Part shown: positions 31,024 through 42,780 of the stretch, one piece after another
How positions within the stretch are numbered: position 1 is the first letter of the stretch
How the letters are laid out: the number at the start of each line of letters is the position of its first letter
Assembly: GCF_963678635.1 (NCBI RefSeq)
Contig: NC_087069.1
Span: 54,542,928-54,606,927, forward strand
Reading direction: 5' to 3'
DNA length: 64,000 bases
From: Symsagittifera roscoffensis
Taxonomy: Eukaryota > Xenacoelomorpha > Acoela > Convolutidae
Notes under the pieces: generated by a model
The model's database searches: none
The model's input: only the letters and a program-made list of their open reading frames with translations
Told to the model about the DNA's origin: nothing
Program-made: the position numbers and the translations under genes

Positions 31024-33325
31024 AACTATGCACATTCATCAAAAACAACTTATCCCCCACAAAAAAAATAATCATAATCATGTATGTTCTCACTATTGGG
31101 ATAACCCAAAGACAACAACCAACTCAGTAAATTTTCGAACTAATTCACATCCCCCACAGGATCGCGAAAACTACCCATTCTTTCAACAAAATAAAAATAA
31201 AAAACAAGCACCTCATCATACGGATTACTTATCATCTGATGATGATTATTTACAACCAGATATTTTTGCACCGTATACCCAAGAATATCGTGGACAAGGA
31301 GTGCAAAAACCTTATACATATCATAGAATTTTCTCTCCAAATCCAACAGATACACGAAATCAACAACCAATACAAATGCAAAATCCAAATAACACACTAT
31401 CTTTTCAACCAATTCAACCACAAAACCCAATGATTGCACACTCGTATCAACCAACTCAAATGCAAAATGAAATACCACTCCCATACTATCTTCAACAACA
31501 CGAAATAACAAAAAATCAACTTTCAAATTTTTCACAAATTCCAAATGCCGCAGAATCACTACAAATGACAATGAATCCATACCTTATGGGTTTATCATCA
31601 ATAACATCAAATAAACCACTAATGGTATTCACAGGAACAGACCCTGAATACTCTGTAGAAGATTATTTAAATGCAGTAACAGCGAATTTAATTTTAAATA
31701 TAGGACCTGAACCAATTAATTTACCACTACACCAAAATTGGATACATCGACGCACAGCGTTGATACAAACAACCTTAGATGGTGCAGCCCAAAAATGATT
31801 TTCAGTATTACCTATAGAAATAAAATCAGATTGGAAAAGATTTACACAAGAATTCTCAAAAATGTTTGACTCCGAAAGAAATAAACAACACCAAAGCGTT
31901 TTATGCAATGAAATTCGCAGATTACCAAACGAAACAATCAAACAATTAGCAGTACGTATCGAAACACTAGTTCGAAAAGCATATTCATTAATTACACATG
32001 ACTATAAAAACACAAAAATGACAGAAATTTTAATGACGACCTGAACACCTCAATTAAGGAAAATGGCAATAAAAAAGAGAGCATCCCATCCTTCCTCAAT
32101 TCGAGAGCCCAATCTAGATTTTCGAAAATTAGTAGACAAACTAGAACAAGCGGAAATCACAATGAAACCTGAAGAAACGGAAAATCTAAAATTACAGTAT
32201 GTTAATCGAATTGAAACAAACACTACACATATCATTAACATACAGGAATCAGACACAGACCTAGTTCAAAAAATAACTGAAATACTAAATATTTATGAAA
32301 AACACCCAAATTTTAAAGGCAAACCATCTTTCAAAAAATGGTGTAATTATTGCCGACGATACGGACATAGTATTTCTGAATGTAGACAAAAACAACAAGA
32401 TAACCAGAACAAACCTCAAAAGTATAAAGAACCAAATAAATCATTTTATCAATATATGAAAAAAGATCAAAATCTACCAAACAAAAATGTATACAGTAAC
32501 AACAGTTCAGGAAAACCACTTCCGAACAACACTAATTACACAAGAAATCAATCACCATATAACTCAAGTTATAGGGGAAGATCACCAGAACGAAGTATTA
32601 CACAGAATTCTTCACAAAATCATTATAATCGACCAAATAGTCGAAATAACTACTCGAGATCAAATTCAAATACAACACAATTTGTTTCTAGATCCAATTC
32701 CCAATCAAATCCAAGAAATAAATACTATCCAAACAATCAATCACGAAACTCATCATATAACAGAAATAGAAACTATTCAAATAATCGAAACAGAAGTTAT
32801 TCGAACAATCGAAATCAAACTTACCCGAACAATCAATTAAAAAATAACTCATATAACAGATCAAACTATCACAGATCAAACGACAATTATCAAAACAGAT
32901 CACGGCACAATTCACAAAATCGAAATTCAAGTTATAATAATCGATATAGGAATTATTCTCAATCACCACATAGAAATAATAACCATTACAATAATTCTAA
33001 ACATCGCTACAGAAGTAGTACACCCAAACATCAAAGACATATTAACCAAGTACAATCAAATGAAGAAACAACACCAGACCCCCCAGGTATTGAAGACACA
33101 GGAAATAACGAACTACAACCAAATCAAATAAACTTTGGATCATCAGACACAGAAAGTGATATAGAAAACACTATTTCCATAAATATGGTAACAGTTGAAA
33201 ACGACTACGAACCTATTATATATATGACCAACCTTTTACATCACATATATATGAAAATCAATTGGAACTTCTTCACAATTATTATATTGAACCCATCAAT
33301 ACTCCACAAACTGCACAAGAAGTAA
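31007..33325 (+). pseudogene. Gag polyprotein (capsid-like region, zinc knuckle, Asn/Arg/Ser-rich tail), copy 1
   Basis: One frame with two internal TGA stops (31796-31798 and 32041-32043). A Gln/Pro/Asn-rich linker leads into a retrotransposon gag domain: MVFTGTDPEYSVEDYLNAV..., then DWKRFTQEFSKMFDS, then NETIKQLAVRIETLVRKAYS. The first stop sits where Gag proteins normally have the Trp of a WF pair, and copy 2 has Leu at the second. A canonical CCHC zinc knuckle (C-x2-C-x4-H-x4-C) lies at 32342-32383, followed by a long repetitive tail of NRNRSYSNN-like units that should bind RNA. Gag forms the particle core. The pol frame overlaps its end in the -1 frame. Confidence 0.88.
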
Positions 33326-36300
33326 ACAAAATCAACACCGAAAATAAACCCAATAAAAATGACAAAACAAAATGCTTAAATACAAATCACATTTTCCAAA
33401 ATATACAAAAAGAACAACCCAAAGAAAAAATTTGGACAATACCATTTCTTTTAGAAAGTCCAAAAACAAAGAATTTCAACCACCTGATCTTGAAATTGAT
33501 TTTTTAATTGATTCAGGAGCAGAATCTAACATAATTAACATTCCCACATGTAATGAAATTAAAACATTACACCCAAAATTAACGCCTCTTGCAACCTCTA
33601 GTAAACTAGCAACAGCACAAGGATCAACATTAGTAAATTATGTAAAAGTTCAATTATAGCTTCTCCCCACAAGAACATTGGAGCAAAATAAAATTCTAAA
33701 CAAGCCATTTAAACAAATATTTCATATCACAGATATTAAACACAATATCATTGGCATACCATTTATCTCGAAATATATACCAACAATTAACGTCTTGAAT
33801 AGTAAAATACTAATCAGAGATAAATACACAAAAACAAAAAATACAGCTCTAACATTTTTTCAAAGATTAAATAAACAAATAAACAATCACCATTCTTTTC
33901 AAAATTTTACCCAATTTATAACCAACAACGGAAACACCTGAAACCACTATCAGGAAATATATATAACTTTTCAATAAAACAAGTTCACCAATATGATAAA
34001 AATCCAAATAAACAACAACTCTTTATGTCAGACTTTGAATTCAAACCTATCCATAAGTTTTTCAAAATCACGATTTCATCTATAAAATATTTGAAAAATA
34101 CGAATTCAGACATCATTTCGTTACATGTGTATAACAATACTCCGTATCAAGTAACATTACCCTTAGGACTTTTAGGATATTGCGAAACAAACGCTACAAT
34201 ATCACCAGTACATGAAAGAGCATACCGCGTAAATAATATGCTCCAATTATTAGATATTTGTCAATCCACAATTCTTAACGAAGAACTATCTATAAATAAT
34301 ATATTAAGTAATGAAAAAAGAAATACAGATTATTTCCCAAAAAACCCATATTTCAAACCTACATTCAACATAACCAACTATACAGAAGATCAACAGAAGT
34401 TTTTAACAATGTTTAACTTCCAACATTCACAAATAACACAAGACGAATTTGATAAGTTAGCAAAACAGCTAATAAAATATTCATCAGTTTATGCAACATC
34501 AAAATTTGATGTTGGAAAAATCAGTTCATCAATACATCTCCCGTTAAAACTTGACGCAGTTTTCAAGAAACAAAGAGCAAGTAAAGTACCAATTCACTTA
34601 CAAGACAAAGTAAATAGATTACTCGATATTTTAGAGCAATACAAAATTATCTCAACGGTAAACAAAGAAGAACAACCAAAAGGTAACACATTTATTAACC
34701 CTGTTATCATCCTAGCAAAAGGAGAATCATTAAAAATAGTTTTAGACGCTAGATATCTCAATTCGCTAATAGACGAATCAAAATGCAATTGGCCTATTGA
34801 ACCAATACAAGTTATTTTAACAAAAATAAACGGAAAAAACCTCCCAACCACCGATATGAATAGCGCATAGAATCAAATGCCACTAGATGAACAATCACGA
34901 CGCTTGACACAATTTGTTTTTGGAAATCAACAATATGAATTCAACCGCCTCTTCTATGGAATATCCATAGGACCAGCAGCATTTTCAGCTTTTATGAGCA
35001 AAATTTTTAGACAACTAATACTTATGAAAAACGCAATCACCTATTTAGACGATGTTTTTATGCAATCACAGACAAAAGACGAAATGTTTAAAGTTTTAGA
35101 ACACTATCATAAAATACTTCAGAACAAAAATCTTAAGGCCGCCCCCGATAAATCACACTTCTTTTTAACACGAGCTAAATTTTAGGACATAATATAGAAA
35201 GAAACACAATCACTCCATTAAAATCACGCTTTGATGCTATTCAAAAACTTCAACCACCAACAAACAAAAAGAAAATCCAAGAATTCCTTGGAATGTTAAA
35301 TTTCTTAAGCAAATACGTTTATAAAATGCAACTATAATTAAGACCGTTCTATAATATCCTCAGACAACAAAATAATTTCGAATGGAATACTGAACATCAA
35401 ACACGATTTGAAGAAAATAAAAAACTTTTAACTGAACAAATTTCAAACACAATTCCAGATCCAAATCAACCATTCTATGCAATGTGCGATGCTTCAAATT
35501 TTGGCATCGGCGCAGCATTGTTACAATCACACAATGGAACAAACAAAATGAACCTTATATCAGCAAATTCTCGATTATTCACTCAAGCAGAGCTACGACT
35601 CTCCACTTTAATGAGAGAATGTACAGCTATAATTTATACGCTTACAGAATATGAATTTCTGATACTTGGATCAAAACATCCAACAGTTCTATTTACAGAT
35701 CATAAACCAATCATTTTTCTTTTTACACAAAAGTCAAATCTCAACCACCGAGTTTATAGATTTCAATTAATTCTAATGAAATTTCCAAATTTACACATAG
35801 TCTGGACAGCAGGAAAGAATCTTGCGTTACCAGATACATTAAGTCGAAATACACCACCTGAATTACTTACACGAAAAACTACAGTTGAAATACCCAAAAA
35901 TATAAAATTTTATTTGGCAAAAGATGAAACATCACCCCGACTAGAATGCAAATATTCAGTAAAAACTGATATTGAACACCCACTTTACTTAGATTGCCAA
36001 GATAACCACTACGAAGTTGATCTACTCGGAACATCAACCTTCAAACCAATTCCATATTCCCAATGGATAAAAAATAACACTCAACAAAAACGAGTAAAAC
36101 AACACTCGCATAAAAAAGACCTTTTCCCGTTAGTTGAAAAAGAAAATTTAACTGATAAAATAAATTTGTCAGGCCCACAAACAAATGATTCAAAATACAC
36201 AACAAACCAAGTTTTTGACCTCCATGACCCACTTGACACAATTCCTTTATCTAAATCAGAAATTGAAAACATTTTTCTCCCCCCAACAGATAAAATTACA

Positions 36301-38047
36301 ATTAATACCTTGAAACAATATCAAAATCTTGACCCAGTAATTAGACCACTAAAATCATGACACAAATACAAAACTAAGCCCGTAAAAGCAGATACCACAA
36401 TTTTAGGAAATAAAACACTCCTCCGATATTTTCGAAAATTTAATAATACAACAATTAATGAAAACACAGACCTCCTAGAATACCAATTAAATGAATCTAC
36501 AGTTCCCTGTCTCCCTTTAAGTATGATTCTCAAAGCTTTTAACATTTCACATACACAAAACATTAAAGGACACTCTGGATCAGAGAAAACATATTCAAAT
36601 TTCATACAAAATTTTTATTTCCCAAATGCACCAATTTGGTTAAAGGTACTATGCAATGATTGTATAGTATGTCAGTTAAATAAACCTTATCCAAATCAAA
36701 AAAAAAATAGCACAAAAACGAGATTTTAAAGGACAAAGTTTATATTTTAACCATCGTATTTCATTCGACACAAAAGGACCAATTTCACCATCCTCTGAAG
36801 GAAACTTTTACATTATGGTAATTGTTGACGCATTCACACATTATGTAGCACTTAACCCAGTACCACATTGTAACGCTTATTACGCTTACACAACACTTTA
36901 TGAACATTGGATAGCCAAGTTCGGACTACCCCAAATTTTAGTTACAGACAACGGTACAGAATTCATAAATAATGAAATCATCACACTATGTCATTTATAT
37001 AACATTAAGCACAAACCGCGTACATCTCATGCACCTTGGACAAACGGTTTAGTCGAAGGCATGAACCGTTCACTACAAGAATATCTTAGATGTATCATAA
37101 ATGGAAATGATACAAGATACACCGAATGGTCAGCAGATGTAAAATTAATTCCCTTAGCATATAATTCACAAATTACGACAACTCTAGGAATGTCACCATA
37201 CGAAATGGTTTTTAATCAAAAGCCACGTAAACCAATTATGTTTACAGCAAACTCTCATAAAAATGCACAAGGTTATTGTCAACCGAATAAAGACTCAATT
37301 TGTTATAACCTACTCTCACACACACATGATGAAGATCATTTTCATCACCCACAAATCCTTAAATTAGCCTCCGGCACACACACCGAATGGATTTTAGATA
37401 GAGATAAAAAACACAATGAAATCTACCAAAAAGTAACAAAAAAGTTGTTACAAAGACAAAACATTAAGGAACAATTAAATTCACGCTTTACACCAGCCTC
37501 CGATTTAAAAATTGGAAAATTTGTCTTAATACCTAATTTTAATACACAAAATGGAATTTCTAAAAAAATTACAACCCCTTCGTAAAGGACCATACCTAAT
37601 AATCGCCAAACCCACTGATGTAACATATAAAATCACCGATTCAGACCAAAAAGAAATTATTCAAAATCGAAACAATCTATTACTTTATTACCCAAAAGAA
37701 TACGCACTACGCGAACTAACTCAATTATATTCTTTCACAGGTTTAAAAGTTATTCAAAATAACCCACATACAGAAAATGAAGTAAATAAACAAAATGACA
37801 TTCACCTTGAAAAACAAAATAAAAAATCAACTACAACCAAAAACAAAATAAAAAAGCTAGATCAAGAATTACCTCAAAAAGAAAACAAAATAGAAAAATG
37901 ACAGAAAAATTATACCCAAGAACAAGCCGAAAAATCAGAACATAGAAAGTCATCACGACTTAGAAATCAACCACGCAAAAAAACTATAAAACATTCATTC
38001 CACAATCTAAAATATTAAAGAAAGTTGAATTTCAAAAACATCTTTAA
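33199..38047 (+). pseudogene. Pol polyprotein (PR-RT-RNase H-IN), copy 1
   Basis: The frame opens at 33199 inside gag, offset by -1, and can be followed to 38047. Landmarks: protease DSGA at 33510-33521; RT LDARYLNS..., YLDD at 35042-35053; RNase H MCDASNFGIGAALLQSH and later LFTDHKPI; integrase HHCC (ending CNDCIVCQ), then Asp 36827, Asp 36947 and Glu 37055 with D-35-E spacing; GPY/F-like module RKGPYLIIAKPTDVTYKI. Damage: 1-bp loss near 33462, TAG at 33656, an 8-bp duplication near 33870, TAG for Tyr at 34868-34870, 1-bp loss near 35181, TAA near 35336, TGA near 36358, an extra A near 37565 and further stops. All catalytic residues seen are still present. Confidence 0.95.
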
Positions 38048-38611
38048 TTTTAAAATTAGTAATCTTTGCACCTCTGAAACATTTTGAAATTTTCATTTTC
38101 CAAAATAACATGCTGACAAACACGCAGCGATTCTATATCAAAATTAGCCAATAAGATTCTTTCAATCCGTCACCTTCTATAACTCTAACACAAACCAATT
38201 AAAAGAAAGATATTAAACTCCAGGCATATCTATAGCTATAACTTTACATCCTCCAGGTCAAAAATAAGCAAACCACTCAAACTTGACAACTAAAATAAAT
38301 ACCACCATAATATCATAACCCTCCCTTATCTAATAACGCAAAAATCAACAATATTTTCCCAACTCAGACCTCAAAAACCCCCCAAACACAAATGTTAAAT
38401 TAGCCTAAAGTACAAAAATCTCAAAAATACCCCAGATCACTTGACAAATAAAAATAAAGTAAAAGACGACCTCCCGAACACCATAAAATTCGCCCCCAAA
38501 ACATTCTTTCACAAAACTCAACCCACTTGTCAAAAAACCAATAAATAATTCGACCACACTTGAAAATTGCCTCAAACAACAAAAAATATTCAATCAAGAA
38601 GCCATTTCTTA
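38048..38611 (+). other. Inter-ORF spacer downstream of pol, copy 1
   Basis: No ORF; closely matched by 60493-61087 of copy 2, including aataacatgctgacaaacac, ctccaggcatatctata and aaaagacgacctcccga. Conservation without coding capacity is compatible with an intron or regulatory RNA, but this is not shown. Confidence 0.5.
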
Positions 38612-39030
38612 AATGCTCTTCTCTCGATCAGTCAACATAATTTTCAACACTTTCATAAACTTTTTAACAATATTTAAATTTCTATTCATATTTCTTTTTG
38701 ATACTTTTTGAAGCTTTTGTAATAATCCTAATCATTTTTTGCAATATTTTTTCAATTTTCTATTCCATATTCCAAATATATCTCCATTTTTTCCCGAGCC
38801 ATTGACCATATTCACAGGTACGAAAACCCAAAATTCATTTAAATGATACGAACCATTTTAGTAGAACAGATATATTTTTACTATTTGTAATTTTTATAAC
38901 ATTTTTATCATTCCTCATATTGACAATATGCAAATGTATAAAGAAAGCAATCATCACATTCGCCTTAGCAACAATCCTTCTAATTCTTTTTCCAGAAGAA
39001 TACTACAATAAACATAAATTTTTTCATTAA
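38612..39030 (+). pseudogene. Two small membrane ORFs, copy 1 (broken)
   Basis: Corresponds to the intact pair at 61088-61503 of copy 2. Here the first ORF hits TGA after about 32 codons and the second loses a base soon after its ATG, near 38857. The remaining sequence still encodes hydrophobic stretches in shifted frames. Confidence 0.65.
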
Positions 39031-39039
39031 AAGAAATAA

Positions 39040-40173
39040 ATCGAAAAACTCTCAAAAATTGTTAACCAACAATCACACAGTCAGTCTTCACCGACAACAT
39101 CCCAAGAAAACCCGACAATACCTACAACTACCCAAAATTCCCAAACATCATCACGAATTTCTTTCCAAGATAACCCAAAGACTTTTGAAGAACGACACGC
39201 TCGCTTATCTGAACCACTAGAACCAGTTCAACGACAGGCACCTCTAAGTGAACCAACATATAATTTGTACCCCTCACTACCACAAGACTTAAGTAGAATC
39301 AGACATCTTAGTCAAAACCAAAATACAGGTGAAATAAACAGACAAATTACACATCCAAGACGAAACAGAAACTCTCAGACTCCCCGAGTTAATTTTAATC
39401 TACCCCAATCCCCATCACCAAGTACTCCAGAAAACCCAACTAACATATTGCCAGAAACCCCTACACTTCTTTCACAATGTAGCACCTCAAGTCTACCCTC
39501 CGACTACTTAGGTTCAACCCCAACATCTGAACAAATACGTGAAAATCCCTTTAACCCCCCAAACCAAACATCACGACTACCATATTGGACAACACAATCA
39601 TTCACACAAGGTGAACCAAATTTAATAAATGATCCAATAGATATTTCTACTGATACAACAACATCATCATCACTACCAGAAACATTATCACTACCATCAG
39701 CACCATCAATAAGCCAGATTTCACCGACGCCTTTTCCTTTCAATTTCCCAAATAACCTCGACGCTAGATATCGAGAGCAATCATCAACAAATATCCCTTT
39801 GAGATTAGACTGGAATACATTCACAGCACCCCCACCATTATTTGGACAACACTCAGAAAGTAACCGACTCCACAACTGGGCACTTAATAGGTTACAATAT
39901 AGACAAGATATCCACGAAGACATTCGTGATCATAACATCCAAATACTCCAACAAAATAGTCTACAGTTAAAACTTGAAATCACAGTTAAACTAAACAACA
40001 TTGCTCAACATCCTAGCCCATTAAACCCCCCAAATATAACAGCCCAATCGCTACCATCACCATTTATAACAACTGAAGTAATATATAAATACGACAGATA
40101 TACCAAAAAGACAATTGGCTACATAACATTTTATAACCCGTACTCAGGATTATCCTACATATGTATACTCTAA
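39040..40173 (+). CDS. Methionine-free 377-codon ORF, copy 1
   Basis: Open from just after TAA (39037-39039) to TAA (40171-40173) with no ATG anywhere. The head is Ser/Pro/Gln/Asn-rich and disordered-looking (SPSPSTPENPTNILPETPTL). The last ~130 residues look folded: LDARYREQ, WNTFTAPPPLFGQHSE, NRLHNWALNRLQYRQDIHED, VIYKYDRYTKKTIGYITF. Copy 2 keeps the same ORF, also without Met (61715-62641). It must be joined to an upstream start by splicing or frameshift, or start at a non-ATG codon. Its last 13 bases overlap the env ATG, which may couple the two. No domain is recognised. Confidence 0.75.
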   Translation: MEKLSKIVNQQSHSQSSPTTSQENPTIPTTTQNSQTSSRISFQDNPKTFEERHARLSEPLEPVQRQAPLSEPTYNLYPSLPQDLSRIRHLSQNQNTGEINRQITHPRRNRNSQTPRVNFNLPQSPSPSTPENPTNILPETPTLLSQCSTSSLPSDYLGSTPTSEQIRENPFNPPNQTSRLPYWTTQSFTQGEPNLINDPIDISTDTTTSSSLPETLSLPSAPSISQISPTPFPFNFPNNLDARYREQSSTNIPLRLDWNTFTAPPPLFGQHSESNRLHNWALNRLQYRQDIHEDIRDHNIQILQQNSLQLKLEITVKLNNIAQHPSPLNPPNITAQSLPSPFITTEVIYKYDRYTKKTIGYITFYNPYSGLSYICIL

Positions 40174-42269
40174 AAATATTGATTTTTCTCCAACTCCTAT
40201 TTCTCATAATCTCCGATCAGAACATAAATCTTTCTCCCCGCACAGGACCCCAAGACTTATTAGTAACACATTACGATTGTGAAGAAAATGAACAAAAAAC
40301 ACTACACAAATATGCAATAAATCAAGTATCACAATGCGAAACAGAACCACAAGCTATAGAAACTACAAATGTAACAGCGACACTCTATTCAAAAGCCCGA
40401 GCAACAACAGTTATAGGATATAAAATTACAGCAACATTTTCCGAAAAAAAAGTACATTGTTCACAAGTCTCATATGGAAACAAAAACCGACTTGACCACG
40501 AATCATTTTACCAAAGTAATATAGAACGACTTTTGCATCTCAATCCCGATGATTGTAAAAACGAACTACTCAGACTAAATATCACAAGAAATAAAAACAC
40601 CGACAGAAAATTAGTATATTTTCAAGTCTGTGCCGATTCTGTACATCAAGCAGAACTTGAAAGATATCAAGGACATATAAAATTAGATGAAAAATACCCA
40701 TACAACGGCGGACACGGAAGATTAACTTACGACATACACGATAAACACTGGATACCACACGTTGGTATCAATAATCCATCAAACTGTAAAGCAGACACAA
40801 AAAATAGAGGATATCAAGAAATAATGTTTTTCGATTGGAAAATACAACTCGAAAAAATACAACTCACACGAGATTTATCTGATAACACAATGATCTGTCA
40901 AGGAATTAGACTACCTTGTAAAAACGATCAAGGTTATTGTGACCCTACAACACGAACACAAGCAACAATTGTTTGGTTTCCCGAAGATACATGTACAACA
41001 TTTCAAGTAGCAAAAATACACGCACGAATGATAAAATTTCACAAAAAATATTTTATACAATCAATTCCATATGAACTAGTAAATCCATCACGAAAACAAA
41101 GTACTGATTTTCGAAACATCAATAATATAGAAAATAAATTAACACGTTTTCAAATATATCAAGAAACAGAACTTGCATGCAAATACAGAAACCCACTTCA
41201 CAAAACACAATACTCTGAAATATTAGTTGAATACGAAAAAAGTTTCGACATGACCACTGGAAAAATAAAAATTGACCCTTATGCCACAGGACATCCTTTA
41301 AACGAAGGAACACCATATATACCAGTTAACTTTCAAAAAAGTAATGGTCAACCTGGTGGACATCTAAAGCCACATGACACTAGAAACACACGTTTACAAG
41401 AAATATCACTAATGAATAATACTTATTTTGGTAATATCCACTATGATATTCATTTAGATATGAATTTAGACTACACAATTACTCGAATTTTTCAGGAAAT
41501 GTCACTCTCTGAATTAGAAACACTTCACCAACTATGCGAATTAGAACGAACACAAATCCTACAAGCACTTGCACTAGCAGTATTAAAAATACCCGTTGCA
41601 GGATATTTATTATCAGGAAACAGATCAAATTTTCTAGATTACGAAGAAAATATTTTATGGTTTTATTTTTGTACCAAAACATTATCACCACTATATGTTT
41701 TTGAAGATAAAAGATGCTATAAAAGAATCCCTACCTTTTATAAAAATAAAGTACATTTTGTTGACACACTTTCAAGACGCACATATTTTTGGGATACCGC
41801 AGTCGCATGTGGATCAGAAAATAGCCACAATGTAGTACAATTGAACCCTGATGAAGATAAATATTATCTTCTTATCCCATACCCCACATTAATGCAATCA
41901 CTCAAAAAATTTTCACCCGAAAGCATTAGAGCCATTGCTCGAAACCCAAATATCGATTTACAATCAATTGGAATATATTCAAAATCCGATATCCAACATC
42001 ACATTAGAACACAACAATTCCAGGAATTGTTAACACAAATGGACACTATACAAAGACAATCAATTGACCAAAACTTACGCAAACTTGCCGAAACCGCAGG
42101 ATTTGCAGATATCTATACACAAGATTATAGCGGATATTTTAAAGACATTAAAGACTATATATATCTAAACGGTGAAAAATACAGACCACAAAATTTTTCA
42201 CCTATAAATATTTTCAGCTTTGTTACACTAAAAAATGAAATTCTCGATTTTCTAGGATGGCCCTATTAG
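40161..42269 (+). CDS. Env-like glycoprotein ectodomain, copy 1
   Basis: 702 residues from ATG at 40161, starting with a signal peptide (KILIFLQLLFLIIS). The ectodomain is Cys-rich, with N-x-S/T sites such as NVT near 70 and NRS near 490. Conserved-looking blocks are DLLVTHYDCEENE near the mature N-terminus, LCELERTQILQALALAV and AGYLLSGNRSNF near 455-495, and a CYKRIPTFY...FVDTLSRRTYF block from Cys519. These recall gB-like (class III) glycoproteins of chuviruses and env genes captured from them, by my recollection of motif pattern only. The frame meets TAG at 42267-42269, after which it continues into a hydrophobic anchor. It would mediate cell entry in an infectious relative; this copy is interrupted. 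Copy 2 carries the same gene. Confidence 0.8.
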   Translation: MYTLKILIFLQLLFLIISDQNINLSPRTGPQDLLVTHYDCEENEQKTLHKYAINQVSQCETEPQAIETTNVTATLYSKARATTVIGYKITATFSEKKVHCSQVSYGNKNRLDHESFYQSNIERLLHLNPDDCKNELLRLNITRNKNTDRKLVYFQVCADSVHQAELERYQGHIKLDEKYPYNGGHGRLTYDIHDKHWIPHVGINNPSNCKADTKNRGYQEIMFFDWKIQLEKIQLTRDLSDNTMICQGIRLPCKNDQGYCDPTTRTQATIVWFPEDTCTTFQVAKIHARMIKFHKKYFIQSIPYELVNPSRKQSTDFRNINNIENKLTRFQIYQETELACKYRNPLHKTQYSEILVEYEKSFDMTTGKIKIDPYATGHPLNEGTPYIPVNFQKSNGQPGGHLKPHDTRNTRLQEISLMNNTYFGNIHYDIHLDMNLDYTITRIFQEMSLSELETLHQLCELERTQILQALALAVLKIPVAGYLLSGNRSNFLDYEENILWFYFCTKTLSPLYVFEDKRCYKRIPTFYKNKVHFVDTLSRRTYFWDTAVACGSENSHNVVQLNPDEDKYYLLIPYPTLMQSLKKFSPESIRAIARNPNIDLQSIGIYSKSDIQHHIRTQQFQELLTQMDTIQRQSIDQNLRKLAETAGFADIYTQDYSGYFKDIKDYIYLNGEKYRPQNFSPINIFSFVTLKNEILDFLGWPY

Positions 42270-42477
42270 ATCTTAGAAAAATTATTTATTTTATACGCAA
42301 TGTTTAACTTTATAGGATTTCTTTTTTCAATTTTAAAAGGAATCTATAGCACATGTGCTATACACACACAACTAAATAGACAAGCAAGTGTAGCACGCAT
42401 ACTATTTGCAGGATTTTTTTGGAATTTTTTCATCATCAATAAACAAAATCCTTCTAGACGCACAAATAAAAGAATAT
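42270..42477 (+). pseudogene. Env membrane-anchor continuation, copy 1
   Basis: Directly in frame after the env TAG, the sequence encodes a hydrophobic segment (LFILYAMFNFIGFLFSILKG) followed by a basic, polar end and a second hydrophobic patch (RILFAGFFWNFFII), ending at TAA 42475-42477. A glycoprotein needs such an anchor, so the TAG is probably a nonsense mutation, or the site of read-through. The run of seven T at 42414-42420 is where the frame meets the tail ORF. Confidence 0.65.
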
Positions 42478-42780
42478 AACACAAAAATAGCGACAAGACA
42501 GAACACATACGACGAAGAACATAATAATATAGAAGTTACGCCTACAGCACCACAGTTGCCACCCCTACCACATAACCCTCCATTATCCTTAGTCCCACGA
42601 AACTTCCGAAACTTAGCAATAACACATAATCCAAATTTTAGACAAACCATATCGCAAAGTCCGATACAACATATAATGACACATCATTCACAAGATGAAA
42701 ATACATATGAACAAATTATCGAACAACCCCATACCACCGCTTTTCAGTCTCAAAATAATAATTTTTTTAGCCCACGATGA
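42406..42780 (+). CDS. Cytoplasmic-tail-like ORF with PTAP motif, copy 1
   Basis: 124 codons from a TTG, with no early ATG, in the +1 frame of env and overlapping its anchor. It starts DFFGIFSSSINKILLDAQIK and continues hydrophilic and Pro-rich. Residues 46-49 are PTAP (42541-42552), the motif that recruits the Tsg101/ESCRT budding machinery in retroviral Gag proteins; PPLP follows shortly. Without an ATG it is most likely the env C-terminal tail, displaced by an indel in the T7 run at 42414-42420, or reached by slippage there. It ends as cgATGA, overlapping the next ORF by four bases. Confidence 0.6.
   Translation: MQDFFGIFSSSINKILLDAQIKEYNTKIATRQNTYDEEHNNIEVTPTAPQLPPLPHNPPLSLVPRNFRNLAITHNPNFRQTISQSPIQHIMTHHSQDENTYEQIIEQPHTTAFQSQNNNFFSPR

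Noticed and set aside
31140-31580. 146-codon minus-strand frame across gag
   Set aside because: Antisense shadow of the low-complexity Gag linker.
33199-33325. Classical slippery heptamer for -1 frameshifting between gag and pol
   Set aside because: The overlap and -1 offset are clear, but I found no X-XXY-YYZ heptamer in the gag frame there.
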